Source: Gracilibacillus timonensis
GTDB taxonomy: Bacteria > Bacillota > Bacilli > Bacillales > Amphibacillaceae
Direction of reading: 5' to 3'
NCBI RefSeq assembly: GCF_900086715.1
Contig: NZ_FLKH01000011.1
Coordinates: 310,001 to 374,000 of the forward strand
Length of the DNA stretch: 64,000 nt
A model generated the notes under the pieces. That model saw only the letters and a program-made list of their open reading frames with translations, did not search any database and was not told the DNA's origin. Made by a program: the position numbers and the translations under genes. Positions 17,715-26,324 of the stretch are shown here, piece by piece. Each line of letters starts with the position of its first letter. Within the stretch, counting starts at the first letter, position 1.

Positions 17715-20285
17715 GTGATCATTGTTACAACGAAATTACATATTCCTCAACGACAATCCATCCTTATTGATCGAACGCATCTGTTTCGATCTTTGGATAA
17801 AGGGCTCCATCATTCACTCACTTTAATTACAGCACCTGCAGGATATGGAAAAACTACTTTGCTCAGTGAATGGGCAAGGAAACGCTTTCGGATGGTTGCT
17901 TGGGTATCATTGGATCAGAGAGATAATGATCCATCACGTTTTTGGGGGCATGCCGTGGCTGCATTAAAACAAGCCTACTCGAGTTTTAATGACCAATCTG
18001 TCCTTCGTCATACAGGGGAAGAGTTCTCTGAAGATTCCTTAATTGCGGGATTGATTAACGAATTACACCGCCTACCAGACACATTGATTATGGTATGGGA
18101 TGATTTTCATTTTATTACTGATTCTACTGTTCGGGAGGGCGTTGTGTATTTGCTGGAACGATTACCATCTAATGTTCATCTTTATATGGCAAGTCGACTA
18201 GTCCCTTCCTTGTCTCTCTCCAAACTACGCTTGAGGAATGCCTTGAATTGGTTAGATACGAATGATTTACGTTTTACTCTGGAAGAAGCGAGTGCATTTT
18301 TTGCAAAAAACAGTGGTATGCAACTAACCAGTAAAGAGGCGAGGACAGTGCATGAACAATCAGAAGGCTGGGCAACTGCCATGCGTCTTGTCATGTTATC
18401 ACTGCCAGAACACGCAGATTCGGACACGCTTGTCCAACGGATGTCGGGAAAAGGACGAGATATTTCTAATTTTTTTCTGGAGGAAGTATTTTTTTGTCAA
18501 TCAGAAAAGATGCAGCAATTTTTAATGCAAACCTCGATTTTAGATCGAATGTCAGAAGCACTTTGTCAAGCTGTAACAGGTATAGCAGATAGCGGGCAAT
18601 ATTTGCAGCAGTTGGAGCAGGATAATTTATTTCTTGTGCCCTTAGATGAACAGCAAGAATGGTACAGATATCATCATTTATTTCAATCTTTTCTAATAAA
18701 ACAACTGAAAAAATCGGAACCGATTAAATGGCAGAAACTCTATCATGTTGCGGGGGAATGGTTAGAGGAGCATGGATATCTTGATGAAGCTGTTAGTCAT
18801 TACCTGTCTGGGATGAGTTATAAGTCCGTCCTCTCTTTAGTGGAGATGGAAGCAACTGATCGAATGAGTGGTGAATGGGCAACAGTTGGCAGATGGCTGG
18901 AAAGTATCCCTGAAGCCATCTTATTTACCAAACCAAGAATGTTGTTAGTTAAACTTGCCGCTCAATATTTATCAGAGCGAACGGAAACATCGTCAACCAA
19001 TTATTGGAATGTCGTTCATCACTTAGAAGAAGAAACCTCTTCTTTGTCCATGGAAGCAAGCCGAACGTTGCAGGGTGGTTTGGCTCTTCTCATAGCGCTT
19101 CGAACATTTTTAGAGCGTGATTTCGAGTTTACCGTGCAATATTCCAAAGAATATGTCGATCAGCATCCAGAAGGGGATTTATTTGTAGGGCTGGGTTACG
19201 ATCGTGATGGTTATCATCCAGCTTGGGATACGTATATATCAGATGATAATCTTAATCTAGCAGAGGAAATGATAGATCCGCTGATTGCGATTTGGTCAGA
19301 GACGAGCCATACCCATTTCCTTGCTCATCTTTATATTGATTTGGGTAAATTGAAGTATGAACGTAACTTATTGAAAGAAGCTAATCAACATATGCGCCGA
19401 GCAAGGGATATTGGAAGATCTGACGATAATTTCAGTCTTTTTGTGATCGCTGAACTGTGGCTTGCTCGTATTATGGCTGCGCAAGGTGAGTGGCAGGATG
19501 CCAATGCAAAAATACAGGCAATAAGTACGCAAATAGCTCCGAAAAAGAATCCGCATTTATCAAGAAGATTTTTATCGGTTCAGGCGATAGTGGCTAGGAT
19601 GCAACAGACAAAACAACAGGTTTATCGCTACTTTTTGGAAAGTGGTTTAAGCTATACGGATGAGATTCCGACTTCTATGATGGAAGAATATGATCTGTTA
19701 GCTGTTTGTCTGGCCGAACAAGGCCGAATGAAACAATCTATGACGTTAATAGAGCGATTGTTAAAGATGGTAGGTAAGACGGATCGAAAAACGGATCAAA
19801 TTCGTCTGCTTATTTCCAAAAGTAGTATACTTATTCTGCAAGGAAAGCGTGCCTCAGCAATGGGCACCTTGGAAGACGCTCTTATGCTGGCTTGGTCCGG
19901 AAATTATATCCGTACGTTTGTGGATAAAGGGCTAGCGATTGGAAAGTTACTTGAACAGTACATTCACTTTCGTCAAAGCCAACAGTACCATTCAGATAAG
20001 AAGATCCCTTTATCTTATGTGAAAAATCTAGAAAGATTGATCACACCATTGTCAAATAAGAGAAATGAATTTGTCTCGATTGATGGGGAGCAACCAACGA
20101 TGACAAAAAAAGAGCAAGAAGTACTTGAACAAATGGACAAAGGTTTAACAAACGCTGAAATGGCCCAGAAACTGAATGTCTCTCTTTCTACAATAAAAAC
20201 ACATATTAATCATATTTACAGCAAATTACAGGTTAAAAACCGCATCGAAGCATTGGAATGTGCCAAAAATTATCACTTGTTCTGA
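17715..20285 (+). CDS. MalT-like LuxR-family transcriptional regulator (LAL/STAND ATPase)
   Basis: 856 residues from GTG 17715, with AAGGAGTGA upstream; the neighbouring ATG reads straight into a stop. Walker A is APAGYGKTT (about 40-48) and WDDFHF fits Walker B. A long helical repeat (TPR-like) sensor region follows. The C-terminal LuxR helix-turn-helix reads LTNAEMAQKLNVSLSTIKTHI (about 795-850). Such proteins bind an inducer and ATP and then activate promoters. An extended -10 (TGTTATAAT, 17638-17646) may be its promoter. The only long neighbour is the surface-protein gene, a natural candidate target, by inference. Confidence 0.9.
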   Translation: MIIVTTKLHIPQRQSILIDRTHLFRSLDKGLHHSLTLITAPAGYGKTTLLSEWARKRFRMVAWVSLDQRDNDPSRFWGHAVAALKQAYSSFNDQSVLRHTGEEFSEDSLIAGLINELHRLPDTLIMVWDDFHFITDSTVREGVVYLLERLPSNVHLYMASRLVPSLSLSKLRLRNALNWLDTNDLRFTLEEASAFFAKNSGMQLTSKEARTVHEQSEGWATAMRLVMLSLPEHADSDTLVQRMSGKGRDISNFFLEEVFFCQSEKMQQFLMQTSILDRMSEALCQAVTGIADSGQYLQQLEQDNLFLVPLDEQQEWYRYHHLFQSFLIKQLKKSEPIKWQKLYHVAGEWLEEHGYLDEAVSHYLSGMSYKSVLSLVEMEATDRMSGEWATVGRWLESIPEAILFTKPRMLLVKLAAQYLSERTETSSTNYWNVVHHLEEETSSLSMEASRTLQGGLALLIALRTFLERDFEFTVQYSKEYVDQHPEGDLFVGLGYDRDGYHPAWDTYISDDNLNLAEEMIDPLIAIWSETSHTHFLAHLYIDLGKLKYERNLLKEANQHMRRARDIGRSDDNFSLFVIAELWLARIMAAQGEWQDANAKIQAISTQIAPKKNPHLSRRFLSVQAIVARMQQTKQQVYRYFLESGLSYTDEIPTSMMEEYDLLAVCLAEQGRMKQSMTLIERLLKMVGKTDRKTDQIRLLISKSSILILQGKRASAMGTLEDALMLAWSGNYIRTFVDKGLAIGKLLEQYIHFRQSQQYHSDKKIPLSYVKNLERLITPLSNKRNEFVSIDGEQPTMTKKEQEVLEQMDKGLTNAEMAQKLNVSLSTIKTHINHIYSKLQVKNRIEALECAKNYHLF

Positions 20286-20405
20286 GTGTGATTTTGCCGG
20301 TAAACGCCTCTTATTCTTATTAAATTTTGTGAGCTGACACGTTAAAAGGTTGAGAAGTAAAATATAAACGTGTGTTAATCAACATAGACTTTTAATCGGT
20401 TTCTA

Positions 20406-20579
20406 AATAACCTCTATGGATTTGGCTGGTTTTCATCTTCGCAATACTGCATAATGGCCTGATAGACAAATTCATTTAGCGTATTCTTTCCAAATTGATT
20501 GATATATGCTTGAAAGGCTTCGTCATCCCTATACGTATAGGCAATGCATTGCAGGATTTCTTTATCACAAACTATAAAT
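20406..20579. repeat. Direct repeat, copy B (merR 3' end)
   Basis: Second copy of the 11959-12119 repeat, here as part of the intact merR gene. Confidence 0.85.
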
Positions 20580-21196
20580 GGTTCCAAGCTGCTTTTCCAT
20601 TTATGGACAACCTGCTGTACTTTTGCAGAGGCAGGAGGTTCGTTGGCAAGATTGGCAAATTGACGGAATACATTCTGCATGTTTTGATCAAATGACTCCA
20701 ATACAACAGCCTGTTCTTTCTCGGAAAATTGTTTCATACGATTCTCCATTTCTTGAAACTTCTCCGTATCGCCATACACATACTTTGCCTCTATTTGGTA
20801 CTGCTCTTTTAACGGCAAGATATCACCCTCTTGGAAAACATCTAAAAAAGAAAGGTCTGTTCCAGCAATAAAATCTTCTAAATGGGTTAGGGTTTTGTCT
20901 AATTGTTGCTTTTTTATTTGCAAGGCTTGATAATGTCCAGCTAAAACCGTTTTTTTCTCCTGCTTTGGCATCTGTATAATGGTTGCAATTTCCTTCAAGG
21001 ACAAGTCTAGTTCCTTTAATAGCAAAATCATTCGTAATTTCTTTACATCGTCTGGATGGTACATCCGATACCCTTTGTCGGAATAGCTTTCTGGCTTTAG
21101 CAAATGAATTTCATCATAATAATGCAAGGTTCTTTTCGTTACACCGGTTATCGCCATCAAATCCTTAACGGTGTAGTACGGTTTCGGTTTCTTCAT
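20414..21196 (-). CDS. MerR-family regulator with TipAS-like C-terminal domain
   Basis: 260 residues. The N-terminal MerR helix-turn-helix reads YYTVKDLMAITGVTKRTLHYYDE, followed by the wing GYRMYHPDDV and a dimer helix. The C-terminal half is a TipAS/antibiotic-recognition-like helical domain. Its start overlaps the end of the DUF2268 gene by 32 bp, so both are read from the promoter at 22129-22159, which has the 19-bp spacer that MerR proteins act on. It probably activates its own operon when it binds an unknown ligand. Confidence 0.88.
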   Translation of the reverse strand: MKKPKPYYTVKDLMAITGVTKRTLHYYDEIHLLKPESYSDKGYRMYHPDDVKKLRMILLLKELDLSLKEIATIIQMPKQEKKTVLAGHYQALQIKKQQLDKTLTHLEDFIAGTDLSFLDVFQEGDILPLKEQYQIEAKYVYGDTEKFQEMENRMKQFSEKEQAVVLESFDQNMQNVFRQFANLANEPPASAKVQQVVHKWKSSLEPFIVCDKEILQCIAYTYRDDEAFQAYINQFGKNTLNEFVYQAIMQYCEDENQPNP

Positions 21197-22100
21197 CCCA
21201 ATATTCTTCCACCTCCCTTAATATGTCATCGGCTGGAAGTGTGGTTGCTTCCACGATGGATTTCCCTGTTTTTTGCAGGTAATACTTCACTAAATAGTAC
21301 CCACACACATACCCGGCACTATGTGGAACACCTCCTGCAATCGGCAACCCTTGTATTTTAGCAACGTCATCTCCATAAAGATAAGCCATAATGTGTGGTA
21401 ATCCTGTTATTTCCAAGTGCTCTTTCATGATTGGTTTAATGACATTGTTTAGTGTGTGCGCATCTGTTTTGCTAACCCAAGGGCCCATTAAATCTTCACC
21501 ATATAAAGAGGTCGCAAAATTTTCGGCAAGTCCTTCGCTAACAATCAACTCTCCCAGATTAATTGTATCATTCCATTTAATAAATTGATAACGGACATTA
21601 TGGTTACATTCATGGGCCAAAGCAGGCTTTAATCGTTTCCGTGTATAGTCATTTGGAATGAGACTTAGAAAAATATAACCGGGAATTCCTCCCTCCCCAC
21701 TGTATCCTTCACTCAGCCGTAATAATTCATTGTCTGGACTCCCTAATAAAATCGTAAATAAATACTCCGACACAGGCAAAGAAATCCCGTGTTGTGTAAA
21801 TAGATGTAAGCAGTGTTCCAGCGTCTTCTTTAACTCATCCCATAATATATCCGAGGAAATCTGCTCTACAGCTGGTTCCATGTCGGGCGTTATCATCTCT
21901 GGTGACAGATGAGCCATGTTATTAATCGTCATAGCATCAAATCCATTTTCTTCCCTTGCTCGGTATGGAATCTGTTGTATTTCCCATTTTTTCATAAAAG
22001 GGGCTAGCATCTCCTGGCGATACATTTCTGTTTTTTCTTCTGGCGGACAAGCCATTACTTGCTTATAAATCTCATCCGACCGTAATACGTTAATCTTCAT
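21165..22100 (-). CDS. DUF2268 (YjaZ-like) putative zinc protease
   Basis: 311 residues; AAGGTGGG before ATG. The motif LKPALAHECNHNVRY is an HExxH-like metal site (HECNH), and ELIVSEGLAENFATSLYG supplies the distal acidic residue region. DUF2268 proteins are predicted zinc-dependent proteases. No signal peptide is seen, so it is probably cytosolic. It is the first gene of a two-gene unit with the MerR regulator. Confidence 0.82.
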   Translation of the reverse strand: MKINVLRSDEIYKQVMACPPEEKTEMYRQEMLAPFMKKWEIQQIPYRAREENGFDAMTINNMAHLSPEMITPDMEPAVEQISSDILWDELKKTLEHCLHLFTQHGISLPVSEYLFTILLGSPDNELLRLSEGYSGEGGIPGYIFLSLIPNDYTRKRLKPALAHECNHNVRYQFIKWNDTINLGELIVSEGLAENFATSLYGEDLMGPWVSKTDAHTLNNVIKPIMKEHLEITGLPHIMAYLYGDDVAKIQGLPIAGGVPHSAGYVCGYYLVKYYLQKTGKSIVEATTLPADDILREVEEYWDEETETVLHR

Positions 22101-22128
22101 TGTATCCCACCTTCATCTATTTTGTTTT

Positions 22129-22159
22129 ACTGTACAGTATCACGTTACGTGACGGTCAA
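22129..22159 (-). promoter_or_regulatory. MerR-type promoter with 19-bp spacer and palindrome
   Basis: On the minus strand: TTGACC (-35), 19-bp spacer, TACAGT (-10). The spacer holds TCACGT-A-ACGTGA, a perfect 6-1-6 palindrome. A too-long spacer with a centred dyad is the hallmark of promoters untwisted by MerR activators. Confidence 0.75.
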
Positions 22160-22236
22160 GGTAAAACTTGACACTAAAAAGAGATTTCGTTAACCTTAAG
22201 AAAACCGACCGGATGGTTTTCGAGGAGCGAATAAAA

Positions 22237-22902
22237 ATGAGCAGAAAATATAATGCAAAACAGACAAAAGAAGATATTATTACAACGGCTGTAAAGTTAT
22301 TCAAGGAAAAAGGATTTGAGAAAACAAGTATGCAGGATATTGCGAACACGCTTGGCATTTCCAAAGGTGGGATTTATCATCATTTTAAGTCAAAGGAAGA
22401 AATAATTGATATTGTCAGAGAGAATCAAGCAAATAGTATAGAAGATCGTTTAAAGCAATGGAGAGAAACGATTGTAGCGTCCTCTGCCAGAGAGGAATTA
22501 ACCGCTATCCTGGAAAAAAATACAACAGATCAACAAGCTCATGCTTTGGATGAGACATTTAGTACACAAATGGCAAGCCCGGATTTTATTGTATCGATGA
22601 TGAAGCGTTCCATCGACAGCAGCGCCCCAGCATTTGCCGACATCATAAAAAAAGGAGTGGAAGATGGATCGATTACGACGGAATATCCAGATGAATGTGC
22701 AGAGGTTTTCTTTTTGTTAATTAATATTTGGTGTGATCCAGCAATCTTTCAGGCAAATCCAGAGAAATTGTTCAGGCGCTTAAAGTTTGTTCAAGCAATG
22801 ATGAAATCAATGGGGGCAGATATCGTAAGTGACCGAGTGATTGATGAAACGGCACAACTGCTGGAGAAATTGTATCCAGAAAGTCAGGGTCAACAGAAGT
22901 AA
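22237..22902 (+). CDS. TetR-family transcriptional regulator
   Basis: 221 residues from ATG 22237, with GAGGAGCG upstream; the longer frame from TTG 22168 would begin in its own -35 box (TTGACA, 22168-22173). The N-terminal helix-turn-helix reads FEKTSMQDIANTLGISKGGIYHHFKSKEEI. The C-terminal ligand domain is helical and unassigned. It diverges from the DUF2268/MerR unit and precedes a small membrane protein it may control. Confidence 0.88.
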   Translation: MSRKYNAKQTKEDIITTAVKLFKEKGFEKTSMQDIANTLGISKGGIYHHFKSKEEIIDIVRENQANSIEDRLKQWRETIVASSAREELTAILEKNTTDQQAHALDETFSTQMASPDFIVSMMKRSIDSSAPAFADIIKKGVEDGSITTEYPDECAEVFFLLINIWCDPAIFQANPEKLFRRLKFVQAMMKSMGADIVSDRVIDETAQLLEKLYPESQGQQK

Positions 22903-22991
22903 TATATGATTGCCTTTTATGGTTCTTTTGAAAAATGAAAGTGACCGTGGATCTCTAGTAGTTAATCACCAAAAAGAATGGGGGTGGAACC

Positions 22992-23420
22992 ATGATTGTG
23001 TTGAAAAAGTTGGGTGCGGCAATCCTGTCCAGTTTTCTTTTCAGTATCATCTGGGCGGTCTTGTATGCCCAGCCCGAGCAACCTGACTATCCGGAAGCTT
23101 GGACTTTTGATGAGATTTTTATCATTGTATTGGTGGTATCAGGCATTATTTTTCTGATTGGCGGCATTCCATCCGCACTCCTTATTGATGGGCTCATGAA
23201 AAATATAAAATTTTCAAAGCGAATATACAAGGTTATGGTTCATTCTCTCTTCTATTTGTTGGCAGGTTTCCTACTCGGAAGTCTTCTTTCTCTGTTATTG
23301 GCTCAGGAGATAGACTCCTTTATCTTGTATCCTAGTGTAGTTGCCGCGTTATGTTTCTACCTTGTTTCCATAGGTATCGATCAAGTGATTGAATGGAGCA
23401 AAGAAGATCAAAAGCAATAA
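22992..23420 (+). CDS. Small membrane protein, four predicted helices, unknown
   Basis: 142 residues with GGGGGTGG before ATG. Four hydrophobic segments are visible (about 8-25, 42-65, 82-103, 110-130) with short charged loops. No family motif was recognised. It lies between the TetR gene and an MBL-fold hydrolase, all on the plus strand with gaps of 70-90 bases, so it may belong to the TetR-controlled set. Confidence 0.7.
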   Translation: MIVLKKLGAAILSSFLFSIIWAVLYAQPEQPDYPEAWTFDEIFIIVLVVSGIIFLIGGIPSALLIDGLMKNIKFSKRIYKVMVHSLFYLLAGFLLGSLLSLLLAQEIDSFILYPSVVAALCFYLVSIGIDQVIEWSKEDQKQ

Positions 23421-23493
23421 TCGTGTGTACCGAGATTCCAGCGTGGGTGGAGCAGATAGCAGAAATGATGGAATAAAGGAGAGGAGAAGTGAG

Positions 23494-24204
23494 ATGAAGA
23501 TAATTGAATTACCCATTGCATTTGAATTTAATGGTCAAAAAAACGATATTTATCCTAGCTTGATACGATCCAATGATGAACTAACCTTAGTTGATACAGG
23601 ATATCAAGGCTTTTTACCGATCATCGAAAAAGAAATCGAAGCAAATGGATATGAGATGAACGATCTAACGAATATCATTCTTACACATTACGATGATGAT
23701 CATATCGGCTCCCTGTCTGATTTCAAAGAAAAATATCCATGGATTCGTATCATAGCCAGTGAAATGGAAGCAACATATATTAGCGGTGAGGAGAAGTCAG
23801 AGCGATTAGTCCAAGCTGAGAAAATGCTAGAAACTATGCCCAAGCAGCATCAGGCATTTGGGGAGTGGTTTATCCAACAATTAAAAAGTTTGCAACATGT
23901 ACCAATTGATGAAACAGTCGGTGATGGCGATTGGATCCTAAATAACCAGTGTCAAGTGATAGCAACGCCTGGTCATACTTCTGGGCACATTTCTTTGTAT
24001 ATTCCCAGTCTGGACAGTATTATCACAGGAGACGCTGCTGTAAAAGAGCAACATGAATTAGCCATCGCTAATCCAGAATTTTGTTTGGATCTGGAGCAAG
24101 CAGAACACTCTTTAGTGAAGCTGAAAAATATGCGAGCAGAGCATTATTATTGTTATCATGGTGGGCGCTATACGGTGGTTGAAGGTTTTTTTAAATCTAT
24201 TTAA
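23494..24204 (+). CDS. Metallo-beta-lactamase-fold hydrolase
   Basis: 236 residues from ATG 23494 (GGAGAGGAG upstream). Metal motif THYDDDHIG, a variant of HxHxDH with Asp for the second His; TPGHTSGHIS supplies the next His, ITGDAA the bridging Asp, and YCYHGGRY the last His. This is the glyoxalase II/MBL superfamily, which hydrolyses thioesters, lactones or phosphoesters. The substrate cannot be told from sequence. Confidence 0.85.
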   Translation: MKIIELPIAFEFNGQKNDIYPSLIRSNDELTLVDTGYQGFLPIIEKEIEANGYEMNDLTNIILTHYDDDHIGSLSDFKEKYPWIRIIASEMEATYISGEEKSERLVQAEKMLETMPKQHQAFGEWFIQQLKSLQHVPIDETVGDGDWILNNQCQVIATPGHTSGHISLYIPSLDSIITGDAAVKEQHELAIANPEFCLDLEQAEHSLVKLKNMRAEHYYCYHGGRYTVVEGFFKSI

Positions 24205-24267
24205 TGAAATATATGGAAGGACAAAGGTTCATGGTGATTATCATGATCATCGAGACTACTTTAGCTC

Positions 24268-24301
24268 CTTCTCAAAAATCAATGGAGTAATTTTTGAGAA
24301 G
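24268..24301 (+). terminator. Inverted repeat after the MBL gene, possible terminator
   Basis: CTTCTCAAAAAT pairs perfectly with ATTTTTGAGAAG over a 10-base loop. There is no long T run after it, so termination is uncertain. Confidence 0.45.
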
Positions 24302-24683
24302 TTCTAAAGACATTGATAAAATTTTAAGAATTGTGTAGCTATATTTGCCATTATTACACAAGAACGCTTCAATAAAACATCATTAGAATGAGTATAAGCT
24401 GACTCAAAAAATATCCAATACTTTCGTTAATCTTTTTTAACATCGATTATCGAGTGTGTTGGGTATTTTTTGTAGTAGAGTATGGATTACTTCCTCAAGA
24501 TTTAACAATTGCTTCACTATATAAAGCGCTATATTCGATAATAATCCAAAGTTCTAGGGCGAAAATATGCAGGTGTTGCTATTTCCTCTTTTGTCCACTT
24601 ACTTATAAACAAACATGAATATAAATTTCATGTAACTGCAACAAAATCTTTCAATTTTCTGTTTTAAATTTAGCGAGATATGT

Positions 24684-24733
24684 TATAATTACTTTAGTTT
24701 TAAATAAAAAACAAAGGTTTTATATAAAAAACC
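24684..24733 (+). promoter_or_regulatory. Promoter with two tandem palindromic operators, probable IclR sites
   Basis: Extended -10 TGTTATAAT (TATAAT at 24684-24689). Just downstream lie GTTTT-AAATAA-AAAAC (24697-24712) and GGTTTT-ATATAA-AAAACC (24716-24733). Their centres are 20 bp apart, two helical turns on the same DNA face. The location at the start of transcription suggests repression of the operon, most likely by the IclR protein at 31254. Confidence 0.65.
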
Positions 24734-24755
24734 AAAAGAGAGGGTGACCATTTAT

Positions 24756-24803
24756 ATGGATTCGTTGACTTTTGCGAATTTTAATAGTTTTGAAACTATG
24801 TAA
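24756..24803 (+). CDS. Possible 15-codon leader peptide
   Basis: ATG 24756 follows GAGAGGGTG and the frame reads MDSLTFANFNSFETM then stop. It is the first translatable unit after the operator block. It may be a leader peptide, a relic of a lost first gene, or chance. Confidence 0.3.
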   Translation: MDSLTFANFNSFETM

Positions 24804-25058
24804 TGCTTGAAGTAAATAAAAATTTTTAGACGAAGTAATCGTTATAAGTGAAATAATAATGTGCCCTTCTTCAAATAAAGATGATCATAGTGCTATTTTA
24901 AAAAAGTCATATTCCCTTCATTACTGGAGTTATCATGGTTATTTAAAGAAATTAACATGTGAAAGTATAAGAGGGGGAGAGGAATTAAAAAATGATAGTA
25001 GATGTTCTTATCTTTATGGTTGTATTTTAAGAAAAACTAAATGATGGGGGATTAAAAA

Positions 25059-26252
25059 GTGACTAAAACAGGACAAAAAATTACTGCGATTAGAGCTTAT
25101 GTTGTAGAAGGGGGAGGAGCAGATTATCACGACCAGAGTGAAGACCACTGGATCGTTGGACAAATTGCTACTCCCATGAGTATTTATCCCGAATATAAAG
25201 CAACACGTACTAGTTTTGGCATAAATGTTTTAAATTCTATAGTCGTTGAAGTAGAGGCTGATAATGGAGTGGTAGGTTTTGGAATTTCAACTGGAGGTTA
25301 CCCTGCCGCATGGTTGATAATGAATCACTTAGATCGATTTGTAGTCGGAAAACCTGTTGAAAATATTGAATTAATGTGGGATCAGATGTATCGTTCCTCC
25401 ATTTATTATGGACGCAAAGGCATTGTAATGAATGCAATATCTGCTATCGATCTAGCTCTATGGGATTTGCTTGGTCGTCTTCGCCAAGAACCTGTTTACG
25501 CCATGATAGGTGGTAAAGTGCGTGAGGAACTGCAATTTTATGCAACCGGCCCACGTCCGGATTTAGCAAAAGAAATGGGCTTTATCGGTGGAAAATTACC
25601 ACTTGTTTATGGTCCTGCAGACGGCGATATCGGTTTAAAGAAAAATATACAACAAGCAGAAGAAATGCGAAATCGAGTGGGTTCTGACTTTTGGTTAATG
25701 TGGGACTGTTGGATGTCATTAGATTTGCCATATGCTCAAAAATTAATGGATGAATCGGCTAAATTAGGCTTCAAATGGATTGAGGAATGTTTTAATCCGG
25801 ATGATTATTGGAGTTATCGTGATTTAAAGAAACGTGCTGGTAACAACATCATGGTGACTAGTGGGGAACATGAAGCAACTCGTTATGGTTTTCGTCTTTT
25901 ATTAGAGTATTGTGATGTAGATATTATACAACCAGATGTAGGTTGGTGTGGTGGCTTAACGGAATTAATGAAGATAGGCAACATAGCTGAGAGTTATGGG
26001 AAATTAGTTATTCCCCATGGAAGCGGTGTATACAGTCATCATTATGTGACCACAAAGGTTAATAGTCCATTCACAGAGTATATTATTACAAGTCCAAAAG
26101 GAGATAAGATTCTACCTCAGTACTATCCCTTAGTCGCAAATGAACCTATCCCTAAAAATGGGAAATTAAAAGTTGAGGATACACCAGGGTTTGGTGTTGA
26201 ATTAAATCGAGATAAACATTTAATCCCTATTAATAAAGGAAAAAGTGTATAA
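25059..26252 (+). CDS. rhmD: L-rhamnonate dehydratase (enolase superfamily)
   Basis: 397 residues from GTG 25059 after GATGGGGG. Strong similarity to E. coli RhmD/YfaW: GADYHDQ, HWI..IATPMS, SFGINVL, FYATG.RPDLAKEMGFIGGK. Metal ligands sit in WDCW, IEECF and SGEHE. The catalytic Asp lies in IQPDVGWCGG and the catalytic His in PHGSGVYSHH. The enzyme removes water from L-rhamnonate to give 2-keto-3-deoxy-L-rhamnonate. It is first in an operon with a PTS, a GH1 enzyme and an aldolase. Related aldonates (L-mannonate, L-lyxonate) are possible substrates. Confidence 0.92.
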   Translation: MTKTGQKITAIRAYVVEGGGADYHDQSEDHWIVGQIATPMSIYPEYKATRTSFGINVLNSIVVEVEADNGVVGFGISTGGYPAAWLIMNHLDRFVVGKPVENIELMWDQMYRSSIYYGRKGIVMNAISAIDLALWDLLGRLRQEPVYAMIGGKVREELQFYATGPRPDLAKEMGFIGGKLPLVYGPADGDIGLKKNIQQAEEMRNRVGSDFWLMWDCWMSLDLPYAQKLMDESAKLGFKWIEECFNPDDYWSYRDLKKRAGNNIMVTSGEHEATRYGFRLLLEYCDVDIIQPDVGWCGGLTELMKIGNIAESYGKLVIPHGSGVYSHHYVTTKVNSPFTEYIITSPKGDKILPQYYPLVANEPIPKNGKLKVEDTPGFGVELNRDKHLIPINKGKSV

Positions 26253-26324
26253 GAAATTGCGAAAAAATGTATTTCGTAACACGTAACTAGTCAAAGGGTT
26301 AATAACTTGTAAAGGAGAACAGAT

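Larger units (their letters stand above)
24205..25058. other. 850-bp gap upstream of the rhamnonate operon
   Basis: It holds a 12-bp perfect inverted repeat (24268-24301), AT-rich DNA with no solid gene, a second hairpin-like segment (24418-24478, TATCCAATAC against GTGTTGGGTATT), the promoter/operator block at 24684-24733, and two tiny ORFs with ribosome sites: 15 codons at 24756-24803 and 12 codons at 24992-25030. These could be leader peptides or remains of a decayed gene. Confidence 0.5.
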
